Source: Botrytis cinerea B05.10 (lineage: Eukaryota > Ascomycota > Leotiomycetes > Helotiales > Sclerotiniaceae). From it: 64,000 bases of DNA. The DNA is taken from the NCBI RefSeq assembly GCF_000143535.2, contig NC_037325.1, positions 1,364,001 to 1,428,000 on the forward strand. The letters are read 5' to 3'. Shown piece by piece: positions 46,256 to 57,223 of the stretch. The translations under genes and the position numbers were made by a program. How positions within the stretch are numbered: the first letter of the stretch is position 1; each line of letters begins with the position of its first letter. The notes under the pieces were generated by a model. That model was not told the DNA's origin and ran no database searches. It saw only the letters and a program-made list of their open reading frames with translations.

Positions 46256-47814
46256 TAGAGAGCCGCGTAGTTAGGCTATGGCTTTACTCTGATGCCAGCT
46301 ATATGGTTCGCTGATCAAATGCATGCAAGCAATTTGTTTGGAAAAGTTTAGTTGTGGCTACTTCATCTGAACTTTCAATATTTTATAGAAGGATAATGAA
46401 GCTACTGGAAGCTTTATGCCAACACGAACCTTGATTCTTCTCGCAACTTGCTTGCAAAGGCTTGAGGTCTCGCATCTGACAAACAGCCCAGTTCATACTG
46501 TGTAAATCTCTGCTGGTAACCAAGACAGTATCATTTAACCTACTCAAATACGTTAATTCAGTCATAATTCTTGCGGTAGAAGAATCTCAGAAATGGCCTC
46601 GGATTTACGGTTGGGATCGAGATACTTCAAGTTGGACATGATTGAAAGAGTTGATGGGAGAAAGAAGCACCATCTTATGTCACAATCTGGGAGGGCAAGA
46701 ATCCATGTTAAGGAATGGGATTTGAAAGTTCGACTTGCATGTTGGGAATAGTAGGGTCCTGAAAGATTGCCATAGTGGTGCAGAGATTATATTTATTTCT
46801 GATGGTACGTGTGTATTATGCTATCGGTGGCATCTCTTGCCCACTTGTAGTTCTCGGTCTGTCAGGAATATATGAAGAATTTTGAAATATTTCTATGGAA
46901 CCAAGGAAATTAAATTCAATTCATACCAATGGTATAGTGTAGTAAAGCTTTGCAAAAAGCGTTCTCAGAATCTGGTGAAATGTGATAGCGTAAACTTGGA
47001 TCAAAATTTGCATCGAAGTTTTCATGTCGAATGGCCTCTACTACACGCATACCTAGATTAGTTGAGGATTATCCCTTCATTCTCGTCTCTCACATACGTA
47101 TCATATCTCCTCGATCTCACCATCGTCCGGTCTTGCTGCACGTATACAAGCAGAAGAATTTAATAATCTATGAAATTCAAGTACATAATATCTAAACTAA
47201 AACCTCTCTACCCAATTCAAATGCAAACCCCAAAGTATTTCCCGATATCAAACCAAAAGTCCAGATACTCCTTCGCTATGCTGTGATGTGATGTTCTATG
47301 CCAATGGTATGCTGTATTCGAATTGTAGAAACTGACTGATTGCGAGAAAAAAAGAAGAAGAGAAGAAAACAAAAGAAAGGAGCTTGATATTCGAAGTTTT
47401 GGAGAAATGAGTGTTGGTGTCATTAGATTAATAGGTGAAATGAATAGAGAAAGACTCGATGGTATCAATTATGAAAGAAAGAAAAAACATTGGAAAGAGA
47501 AGGGTGTTTTAGATGCAAGACCTAACATGCATTTTAGGGCACAAAGCCCACCCGCAAAGCAAAAATTTAAGGGTGAGCTCAAATCGCCAGACTCCAAGGT
47601 ATATCCTAAGCTCCTCGCGAAAAAAAACGTCGTAAATTTGTACTGAATGCCCTGCAAATTTATCTGGATCTGACAACGGTATAGATTCTAATGTCGTCTT
47701 GATCTTGTGCCAGAGGCATATTTTCCTTGTCCCAGTAATGAAGTCCCGAGATATATCAATATCGACTGTTTCAAAATATCCTGTTTCCCGCTACATCGAG
47801 GGCGCTTTTCTATA
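46256..47814. other. Intergenic region, no gene seen
   Basis: About 1.6 kb between convergent genes. A 79-codon frame at 47407-47646 is Lys-rich and featureless. Probably 3' UTRs and spacer; this marks the passage from the housekeeping block to the accessory block. Confidence 0.6.
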
Positions 47815-49723
47815 TTATACACACGCCCTATCCATCACCTGTCGTTTCCGGCCAGGCGAATTAGGCTCCGTTAACATATCTTCCAAAGTCATAGATCTAT
47901 GAGCAGAAGAATAAAGTTCATCGTAAATATCCGGATTGCTTGGTAACGGCGAGCTATCGTGATGAGAAATCTTCGTTTCGACTCTTCCGACACCCCCTAA
48001 AGCATTTATCGCCATCGGATTCTTGGGATCGGCAGGCTCAGACGTTTGAACAATCTCAACGGTTTGAACGGCGCGTCCAAGTGAGTCGCGGTTTGTTCCT
48101 TTGGATCTTGAAACGGAGAGAAGTACGTTGGTGTGGGGAACGTCTTTGCGTTTAGAATGCTTTGGAGATCCGGATGCGATTTTGGCTGGTGCTGGCGATG
48201 CCGGTAACTGTTGAGAGCACCTTGTATTAGTTTTGTTCATGCTTGTCAGGTTTGATTAGAACTGCGCTGATAATTTTATACATACAACATATGTGCGACC
48301 TGACTGTTTCTCAGACTCGGGTCCAGGTCCTCCCCGAAGCGCTTCCATGAAATCGATCTCTCTTGAATCTTCAGCAGAACAAAGCTCAATACCATCTGTA
48401 TTTCTGGCAGATCCGACATCGGATCTAGATGCGAGATGGCTGGATCTAGCTCCAGCTCTGATGCGTCGATAAACAGCGTTGAGTATAGGAGCATTGGCAA
48501 AGAACGCCTGCAATAAATGCGTTAGAATGTTTCTCTATGTGATCATATGAACGAAACGCTTACCATTAGAAGACACTCCATATTTCCCCAAAAGAACCTA
48601 TCATCAAGTCCTTGGGTTTTACTTTCCTGAAAGATGGTTCGTATGATAGATATTACAACAAGCTAGAGAACTCTTAGAATTGCATAGACGGTAATCAAAC
48701 GGTTACTTACAAATATACCAACAAGAAACACGGCTGATACTTTAAGCTTTGTACTAATGAAAAGGTTAGTACGATGAGAGGATGAATGGCATAGAGTTTG
48801 TGTAGAAAATACATACCTTGTCACCATCTGCGTTCGCCAAATCATTGGCAAAGGGATGATGATTAAAATGACATTAGTTACAATGATCGACTTGACAGTT
48901 GTTAGCTTGAGGCGAGGCACAGAAAGAATATCTACTCACAAGTGACATGAATAGCAGTCCAACTCTCTAATGAACATTAGTACAATTTCTTATTGGAGCC
49001 TCATCGTATCAAGTACTTACTCCTTCCTGAAGGGAGAGCCGTCAGTAAAATATTGGTTAACACTTCGGGAAACTCACTGCACATTTTTGAGGAGGACTTG
49101 TAAGCTTCCAATTCAGATTGAATGGGTGGCATTGAAGCATCCAATTCAAGAAAGTAGTTGTCCAGGTCGCAGCAATCAACCAGAAAGTAAAGATCACATA
49201 TCTCTGTTCCGGCTGCCGAGATGTTAAACGGTAATAGTAAAGTAACTGCCAAGCTTGTCAGAACATATATTTTGAGCTAGTGTGTTGATTCGCAGCGTAC
49301 AATGCAAACTTTCAGAGACCAAATGTAAGATAGGTAGGCAATACGTCCGAAAATGATGTACTTTGAGTCAAACTCCGCTATTTGTATGTTAGATGATATT
49401 ATAAGTTGCAAAGGGTGATTGGCATTTACTTTCTGCGACAGTTTCGGTATCTGAGTGAGCATGCTTTCCTGACCCTGTGTGGAGCTGTGATAGTAGGTTA
49501 GCAATATGTGGAATTTTGGAACAATCAAGAAGCAACATACAAGAACAGGGAATGTAGAAGCAAAACCTCCCATAAGGAAGAAAGCAACTACCATGAGCCA
49601 GTCGTCAGGGTAGATCCTCTCATGCTTGAGTCGCCTTAAGACGAATCTGGCACAGGTTAACAAGAGCACAACAGCGGTGACTGCATAAGCTGTATTAGCA
49701 ACCTGCTCAGTGTTTTCAATCAT
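47815..49723 (-). CDS. Fungal rhodopsin-domain integral membrane protein, 11 exons
   Basis: Seven-span membrane protein of the large fungal family of unknown ligand (rhodopsin-domain, formerly integral membrane protein DUF; no retinal Lys expected). Minus-strand exons: 49541-49723, 49430-49484, 49301-49377, 49078-49245, 49021-49026 (6 nt), 48940-48966, 48817-48890, 48711-48753, 48564-48662, 48286-48507, 47815-48207; 448 residues. Signatures: CARFVLRR...YPDDWLMVVAFF, LHTGSGKHA, KYIIFGRIAYL, WLIAATWTTTFLNWMLQC, TNVILIIIPLPMIW, DDRFFWGNMEC. The Ser-rich C-tail is cytosolic. All ten introns are 48-78 nt with GT..AG and the whole joins in phase. Confidence 0.88.
49021..49026 (-). other. 6-nt microexon (GAAGGA) of the rhodopsin-domain gene
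   Basis: On the minus strand GAAGGA is preceded by an acceptor (CCTTCAG) with branch TACTGAC and followed by donor GTAAGT. Flanking introns are 51 and 54 nt, and the second has a perfect TACTAAT branch. It encodes Glu-Gly. Skipping it keeps frame, so it may be alternatively used. Confidence 0.7.
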
Positions 49724-51815
49724 TTTATCTGGGCAGGATAAAAGTCGAAGTCAAAGTCCAAAAAGAGTATAAGAACAGAAAAGTATGTTGGAGATAATGG
49801 ACAAAATTACAAGCCAGATTAATTAAAATTGAGAGCTTGACGGTACTGTGCAGTGACGAAGCTTAATAAATTGAAGAAGATCAGGAGGGGATTTTAATTT
49901 CATTCTATACTTGTTGATTGTATGTTTTCTGTACTGTTAAAATTCTAGGTGGGCAATGCTTGGGTGATCTTAAACCGTAGTGAATTTCTCCTGGCTAGAA
50001 ATTCAATTATAGAACAGAATCCGACGATAGACGTTAAACCGGTACATTATTCTGCCTGGGGAACTAGCCAAAGATATCAAAGAGCTTACCACAGCCTCAG
50101 AAATACTAATAGAAAGTGCAACTGACGAAGGATCCTGTGCCTACCACAGCTATGGACGAATTACATAAGGAATTGTGCTTCTAGACTTCATGATTTGAAC
50201 ACTGTACATTCACTTATACGCGTCATATCTACCGGGAACTTGATATTTAACAAAAACTGATCTGAGACACTCTCGATATACTTTGATCCCAAATGATATA
50301 ACATTAAACCATAAAGACAATCGCCAATATTATGCCAGCAAGTACTGAACAGTTGCCCGTGTACAGCTATGCAGGAAAACTTGGACTGCTAGCGTTCAAC
50401 AATGAAAATACTCTTGAACTTCTTTCCTTAAGCAATACAAATCTAATGGCAATCTGCAATTATGAGCAGATCTAGTACCTCATACTAAGGGAGAAGTTTC
50501 CCCTGCCCAGTAGGATAGCAATGTTGTTCATCCGTGAAGAAAATTAGTATAGTCGTCCACTTGTAGAAGCACTGCTCAAGGCATACTACGCTGGAGTGTG
50601 GTAATATTCCAAGACTGACGTGCTCTGGGCTTCTAAACATCATAGGAAATATCTGCAAATCATATGAATCCAATCCTATATGGTGATTTAACAACAGCAT
50701 GAAGACAAGCAGCACGCAATAAAAAATCAGGAAGAGAACCATTATGCGTGGCACGAAAATTTCAAAAGTGTCATGAAATCCAGCTATTTCATCTCAAGAC
50801 ACACTTGGACCCACAATGAGAATCTCAGAGTCTTTAGCATTGAATTTCACATGGCTCTTCGCTTTATGTCATTTCTAGAACCGCGCAATGACATGGAATC
50901 CGAGCCAGAAGCCGCCATTATTACTTTCTGCTAGATACTCCCAGCTGCAGATAAGCTTCCTCATATAGTTGAGCTAAAATGACCTGAAGTCGACTGCACA
51001 CTAGTAGCCTTTATGAATCTCTCGGTCGACGGATGTCTAGGCAAGGAGCATGATACTTGCTTGGAACATTGCCGTTCGACTGTATCGACGTGTCATGAAC
51101 AATATTCTATGTGGAAAAAAGCTCAAAGGTGACATCTCAAAGCCTAACTCCTTTCCTGGTGTTATAGGCCATGAAAAGTTCCCAATTGAATGCTCGAGAG
51201 ATTTCAAAGTGTGGTTGGATTGACGTGGTTTAAGCATGATGAATAATCGTGCATAGACCAATAAAGTGAGGATAATTAATTTTGTCATATGAACGGCAAG
51301 CACAACTAAATAAAAACACCACGTTCTTCTCAATGTTTATATCAGCTATCGAGGTTTCGAATCCAAATGAATATTCATATGTTCGGGGGCTTCTAACGTA
51401 GCACGTATACATGAGAGTTTTATATCCGGTTTGGAATTATCCTGTTAATTCGATATCGAAATTGTGGGTTTCAAAGGTCTCCTAACTGAAGGTGTTGATG
51501 TGCCATTTATTCCGTTAACACGGATAGGCAAAGGTTATCTAAAGCACCAGCAACAACTAATAGTGCGGAAGTCGTCTTACCAGAAAGCAAACCAGATTCA
51601 ATATTGAGACTAGACACAGGGATGTTGTTGGAATTGCGTTCCACTATCAATATCTTGCCATGCCAGTCAGCCAACAGTTGGCTGGTTGCTCAGCAAGAAA
51701 GTACAAAATGATTGCCATGCTCCATGCTATCACAAAATTCGAGTTTCATTCTAAGAGTCCTTTTTCTTTAGTCTATAATCAGCAGCAACACAGGTTCAAT
51801 ACATAACTTTCAAAC
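49724..51815. other. Intergenic region in accessory block
   Basis: About 2.1 kb, AT-rich. Two minus-strand open frames (50485-50754, 51037-51333) begin with hydrophobic stretches but do not match a family I know and cannot be joined convincingly. They may be decayed remains of a membrane-protein gene. Confidence 0.5.
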
Positions 51816-52780
51816 ATGTCCGAGAATACCGTTCTTATCACAGGCTGCAGTGATGGTGGTATCGGAAGTGCTCTCGCGCTTACATTCCAGAAATTGGGAT
51901 TTCAAGTATTTGCCAGCGCTCGAAATGTCTCCAATATGACAGCGCTCAAGGGCTTGCCTAGGTTGACCTGCTTGGTGCTCGATGTAACGGACCCTCAACA
52001 AATTCAGGACGCGGAGGAGCTTGTCCGCAACAAATGCGGAGGCTCTCTTGATATTCTCATCAATAACGCAGGACGTAACCATTTCTCGCCAGTACTTGAT
52101 ATCGACTTAGATGAAGCAAAGAAAATCTACGATATTAACCTTTGGGGACCTTTGATGCTCATCCAGAAGTTTTCTCCTCTTGTTATTCCAGCAAAAGGAT
52201 CAATTATCAACATCACTTCCATCTCAGGCTATGTTAATGTTCCTTATATGGGTATGTTGACACACATAGTATAGCTCGTTAACTGCTGAACATGTGCTTT
52301 CAGGACTTTATGCAGCATCAAAAAGATCTTTAGAAATCCTCAGTGAAACATTACGTCTTGAACTTCAACCATTCGGCGTCCATGTGTCATCTATTGTCAC
52401 TGGTGCGGTCCAAACAAATGGTCAGACCTACTTCGAGGACTGGAAGCTTCCCCGAGACTCTTTGTACAAGCCCATTGAGAGTACCATTCACAAACGAGCC
52501 CGCGGCGGCGATGGTGTTATTCGGATGAATACAATGGAGTATGCAGAGCAAGTTGTGAAAAGTATTGTCGGCCGAAACAGTGATGGAAGGTTTTGGTGTG
52601 GAGCAAATGCTACACGGACAAAGTTAGGATCAGCTATAACACCACAGAGGATTTCGGTAAGCTTTCTGATCAAGCAGTCGAAGATGACAAAATCTAATAC
52701 TAACATTTCAAATAAAGGATGGTTTCATGGTGATGGGATGTGGATTGGACGAGCTTGCAAGCAAATTGAAGGAGACTTAA
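51816..52780 (+). CDS. Short-chain dehydrogenase/reductase, AYR1-like
   Basis: NAD(P)H-dependent SDR resembling 1-acyl-dihydroxyacetone-phosphate reductase. Exons 51816-52251, 52304-52656, 52718-52780; introns 52 and 61 nt (branch TACTAAC in the second); 283 residues. Rossmann motif TGCSDGGIGSALA (TGxxxxxIG), DVTDPQQ for cofactor binding, NNAG at 87-90, catalytic Ser in ITSISGYVNVPYM and the Y-x3-K motif YAASK, which begins just after the first intron. The ending is DGFMVMGCGLDELASKLKE. The next gene on the same strand is a cytochrome P450, which suggests a shared pathway. Confidence 0.92.
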
Positions 52781-53712
52781 CCTTAAGGAAGTTTTCTGCT
52801 CTTAACCTCTCACCTGAATAAAATGTAGTTGAAAACGACTACTTGCTGGGGGAGATACTACGAACATATAAATCTATTTCAAACATATTTCCGTTCAGGA
52901 CATGCTTAAGAAGAAAGGTTCTCTCTGGCGAACGGCCTGACAAAGAAGGCCAAGAATATCGCTTGTGTAGTGGCACATCATTTCGTCTTTATTATGGATT
53001 TCCAATTATGAGATTCTGGGGATTATTTGAGCTACGATGGTGACTTGCAGCAATAAATCCTTTCCCGAGAAGTCACTAAGTGAGAGATTCTAAGCACGTT
53101 TCATACTTACAAGCGTTTCCGGCTGTGTCCAAATTATGCAGTGCGCAGATACTTGATATTATATCAATTATGTTAAGAATGTTAAGAATGTCTCCGAAGC
53201 CGATAGACAGCCATTTAACTTGAAATTGCATTATTGTTGTAATTGAACCCACTTGAACAATCCTGCGAATATGAGCTAGAAGTAAAAGGGCTGTAATGGC
53301 TAATAAAGTTAACGAGAGGGTGTCAGACTTAAATTTAACCGGCATATGACTAATAGAGAGCACTGAATTTCTGTGGCCTATTGATCTATTGGAAGGTAAT
53401 ATTCGCTACCAACCAACTAGGGTTCAAAGACCAGTCCGGGCAGAAAGGGGCGCAAAATCGAAAATGCTAACAGTTGGAATCGAGAAGTCAATGGCAAATG
53501 ACACCTTGGAATAGATGTGCTAGGTATTCACATTGACAGCGGTGCTGTGCAGCACAGTGTGTTGAAAACAGGTTTGACTACAGCAGATGAACAGGGATTC
53601 TAGAACTAGATAGAGGCGAGCAGACGAGGACGGCGCAGTCATTTACCTACTCAGAGGCTGATAAAGTATCACTATATCTCTAAGATACTGCTGTTCTTAG
53701 AAACTTTCACGT
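52781..53712. other. Intergenic region SDR-P450 with possible relic frame
   Basis: 932 bp. A minus-strand frame (53076-53363) has a hydrophobic start and the phrase WLSIGFGDILNILNIID, vaguely like a fungal rhodopsin-domain span, but is not followed by a convincing second exon. The right part is the P450 promoter. Confidence 0.4.
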
Positions 53713-55594
53713 ATGGAGACAAACAAAATGGAGAAATCTTTCTTTTATTTGAAAGCCATTGACAGTAGCTTACTTACATTGATTACTTGTATTCTGCTTT
53801 TGGTTTCTTGGAGAGTGTATCGATTTACGATTAATCCATGGCTACATCCAGAAAATCCGAAAGAATTGCCATATTGGATTCCGTGTGGGTCAAACCACAC
53901 CGATCAATGAATCTTTTGTGTAAACTGACATTTCAATCTTCCAGTTCTAGGTGGGCAGTTTTCGAGATCACGTTTGAGCACAACTGCAATTTGACTCTAT
54001 TTTTATCTTTACGGAGAACAAGCTGATTTCTAAAGGACATGCATTAAGTTTCTATAAGGATGCAAATGACGTTTTGGAGCGTGGAAGGTATGTGCTCTGA
54101 TAACTCACAAAGCTTCCTATCCGAAACAAGCGCTGAGAGACCAGAATACACTTTGGAGATACTAAAGCTCTGTATTCAATCACACTTGCAGGTGAAACTC
54201 TCTGTGTGATCACTAAAGCGAACGATATTCAAGAACTCTACCGAAACAGTTCGACGATAACATGGGATAATTTGATCAAAGACATGTACTCCTTTGTGGG
54301 CCTGTCTCCTAGAAGCATCTCTCAAATGTGGGGTGAGTCTCATGAACAGCTAGCTACCATAAACTCCAAAGATCCCATCCGATCAGCACACGAGATGACT
54401 TCCGAATATCATCGTCAGCAATTACTCACGGCGGCCAATGCTGAGAACCTCGTCCAACGAATAGTTCCTAGCCTTGAGAAAAGCCTTTCCTGGAACATAT
54501 TGAGGCAGCATCCCGCTTGCGTCCGCACATCTGGAGATTCTATCACGCTTTCTCTGTGGGAGTGGTGCAATGAGGTTATCATCAAGAGCTCAGCCACTGC
54601 ATATTACGGAAACAAACTCTTCGACATAAATCCGAATCTCCTACAAGCAATGATGTCATGGGAAGCCACAAACTGGAAACTTATGTACAAACTAACTGAC
54701 TTCATGGCACGAGATATGATTGATGCCAGAAGCGAATTCATTGACACGCTGTGCAAATACTTTGAAACACCTAAGAAAGACAGGTCTGATGCATTGTATT
54801 TTGTAAAGGCAATGGAGAAAGAAATGCGCGCAGCTGGCTTGGGCGATCGTGAAGCTGCAGGCATACACATGTTACATTTATGGGCGTAAGTAACAAATCG
54901 AAGGATATTCGAAAGAGCTAACCAAGCTATAGGATTACCGCTAATGTGTATAAGGCTGCATTCTGGGCAATAGCCTACATTGTCCATAAACCAGAGTTGC
55001 TTGATAATCTCCGCACAGAAGTTGCTCCAGCTGTAGGAACAGACGGAGAAACAGTGAATCTCAAGTACCTTACAGAAGACTGTCCACGGCTCGAAGCTTT
55101 CTTCAACGAAGTCCTGAGAGTCAACTCGGCAGGAGCACTTGCACGGGAGGTTGTCACACCCACATTGTTTAGTGGGAAAGTACTTGCGAAAGGCACAAAG
55201 CTTATGGTAAGCAAGCGTTATTATCTTTGAGGCCCACCAAATTAATGCTGCGATCTAGATTCCGTACCGCCAACTTCATCTGGATGGACAAGCATGGGGA
55301 CGAAACGCTCGTGACTTTGACCCGGAAAGATTTCTCAAGGATAAAAGCCTTCTGCGCAGTCAAAATTTCCGACCCTTTGGAGGCGGCCATACACTCTGTC
55401 CAGGGCGCTTTATTGCTAAGAAATCAATTTATGCCATCTTGGCTCTTCTTTTTTCTCGATACGATGTTACTTTGGATACTGACGCTGCCAATCAAAAGTT
55501 CCCACGCATCGATGACGCTACGGCAGGAATTGGAACATTGGCGCCAATACCAGGAGAAGATGTTAAATTGGTCATCAAACCGATCGAAAATTAA
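53713..55594 (+). CDS. Cytochrome P450 monooxygenase (CYP7/CYP8-like), 7 exons
   Basis: ER-anchored haem-thiolate enzyme. Exons 53713-53884, 53945-53950 (6 nt), 54036-54087, 54145-54885, 54933-55206, 55259-55594 with introns of 60, 85, 57, 47 and 52 nt (six exons in all); 526 residues. N-terminal anchor at about 18-38, then the Pro hinge LPYWIPFLGHALSFYKDA, which is restored only by the microexon. E383-VL-R386 (ExxR), FDPERF (435-440) and haem motif PFGGGHTLCPGR with C462. The I-helix (ITANVYKAAFWAIAY, 325-339) lacks the usual acid-Thr pair, as in CYP7/CYP8-like enzymes. Frame closes perfectly, so the gene looks intact. Substrate unknown; a sterol or terpenoid is a guess. Confidence 0.93.
53945..53950 (+). 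other. 6-nt microexon (TTCTAG) of the P450 gene
   Basis: TTCTAG lies between acceptor CTTCCAG and donor GTGGGC. It supplies T+TT, CTA, G+GA, i.e. Phe-Leu-Gly, completing WIPFLGH, the conserved P450 N-terminal motif. Direct joining of the outer exons would create T+GA, a stop codon, so inclusion appears obligatory. Confidence 0.8.
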
Positions 55595-56413
55595 GGAAGA
55601 GCTGTTATATCATTGGAACCCATGTTCTGATATTGAGTGAGAAGATAGTGATGAGGGTTAAATGTGTGTGTTTCTGGAGAGGGAATCACATGGCATAGTA
55701 CAAACTCACTTTATACACATACAACTGCTATATCTAGTTTAAAGTTCTGCCAATCTGAACATTCTGTACTCTGAATAGTGTCTCCAATGGTTAAGACTGC
55801 TGCCTGTTTAATTTAAGATTCCAATGGTGAGGTTCTGACAATACTAGCATTTCTATATCTCCTGAATATACCCATGTGAACGGCTTATAGACTAGTAGAC
55901 GACCGACTTAGATGATAAATCTAAAGATAGTCCCGAAGAAATCCCTCTTTACGAGCTGGCTGGGAACTTAATCCGAGAACAACAGACTCGGACAGGGCGA
56001 ATTCTCAAAGAATAGCGCATGAATACTGTTTGCTGCTGTGTTGAAATTATCTAGCTGCGTGTCATTCATAGTCAAATCAAGAAGAACTCACATGTGCAAC
56101 TTTGCCAAGCAAAAGATACTATATCACTCATACATGAACTGACAAGGATTGAAGGTTACTGCCTCGATTACATCCGCCGATATATCTCATCTAAACTGCC
56201 AGCGCCGAGCAAATTGTTCAAACGATAAGACAGGTAGGTTACAAAGTCTTCCGAATTCGTTTAAGCCTGATCATGACGGGCTAGACGATCGGCTTAGCAT
56301 CGGCGGTGGACACCAAGAATGCAAACTCTCTGGTATGCCATATTTGTTTTCATTGTCCCTGTTTGAACCGTTAGATCAAAGAGTATCTTAGGTCATTTAA
56401 TAGTTTTTTGAAC
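55595..56413. other. Intergenic region with 16-bp near-repeat
   Basis: 819 bp. TAGACGACCGACTTAG (55896-55911) and TAGACGATCGGCTTAG (56282-56297) differ at two positions and lie in the same orientation about 390 bp apart. No gene supported. Confidence 0.5.
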
Positions 56414-57223
56414 TTACAGCGAGTATCGCAAGGCAACAGCACGAGCAAGCTTTAGGAGACCAATCAATTCTTTATCGTCGTTTGTCCAACTCATCAAAGT
56501 GGCTGTAGCTTGTATTAATGGCTTTTCGGAACTTCCATCATACGGCATCATAAAGGACAGACTAGCGAATTCGAAATATCGAGGGTACAACCCGGAGCAA
56601 CCCCAATCAACGAGACTAATCGTGTTGTCGTCTCTCAAGATCATGTTGCGTCGACATAAATCCATATGACACAGAACAAGTGGGTGAGAAGTCAGATCAA
56701 TAGATTTGTCACGTATTGACAAACGTTTGTTAAGCCAATCTTCCAGGTCTGATGTAGAGGTAAAGGTTGTCCCCGCACCATTATCACCCCAAAGATAACC
56801 CTGTGGCTGGCCCCCGCCTATAGGACCTGGAATTTGCCCGCTCTCAATTGTCCCAAGATGCTTGATAATTTGAGCAACCCGGGTAATAACATCCGTGTGC
56901 TCATCAAGGTCGAGCTCATCTAGCTGCCGACCAGGCACATACTCCATGAATAAGTAGCCAAAATCATTCCAGTGGAAGTAGCGGTAGACTTGGGGAACAT
57001 AAACAATTTTCGAATCGACTTTTTGACATGCAAATCTTTGAGTTTCTGCTTCAGAAGCCATGACACCGATTCCAAATTTGGCTACTATAGTCTCCGACAG
57101 CTTGATTACTCTATCTCCTCCAAAGCAGCCTCGGATTGTTTTACCCTCTTTCACGAGCCTGCCACAGAATCCAACTAGCCATTCTTCACTGACTGTCTGA
57201 ATATCCCATGCTAGGTCTGACAT
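56414..57223 (-). CDS. Aminoglycoside-phosphotransferase-fold kinase
   Basis: Protein-kinase-like small-molecule or protein kinase of the APH family, which is expanded in filamentous fungi; natural substrates are mostly unknown. Single exon, 269 residues. VIKLSETIVAKFG supplies the ATP-binding Lys region; LFMEYVPGRQLDEL is the hinge segment. The catalytic loop reads H186-MD188-LCRRN193 and the Mg-binding segment is VD206WG. Full length for short fungal APH proteins, and all three catalytic positions are present, so likely active. Faces the P450 convergently. Confidence 0.9.
   Translation of the reverse strand: MSDLAWDIQTVSEEWLVGFCGRLVKEGKTIRGCFGGDRVIKLSETIVAKFGIGVMASEAETQRFACQKVDSKIVYVPQVYRYFHWNDFGYLFMEYVPGRQLDELDLDEHTDVITRVAQIIKHLGTIESGQIPGPIGGGQPQGYLWGDNGAGTTFTSTSDLEDWLNKRLSIRDKSIDLTSHPLVLCHMDLCRRNMILRDDNTISLVDWGCSGLYPRYFEFASLSFMMPYDGSSEKPLIQATATLMSWTNDDKELIGLLKLARAVALRYSL

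Noticed and set aside
47407..47646. 79-codon Lys-rich frame
   Set aside because: No family resemblance and no splice context; treated as spacer.
55227..55640. 137-codon frame at the 3' end of the P450
   Set aside because: It is a different frame of the last P450 exon; the haem-binding motif is read in the other frame.
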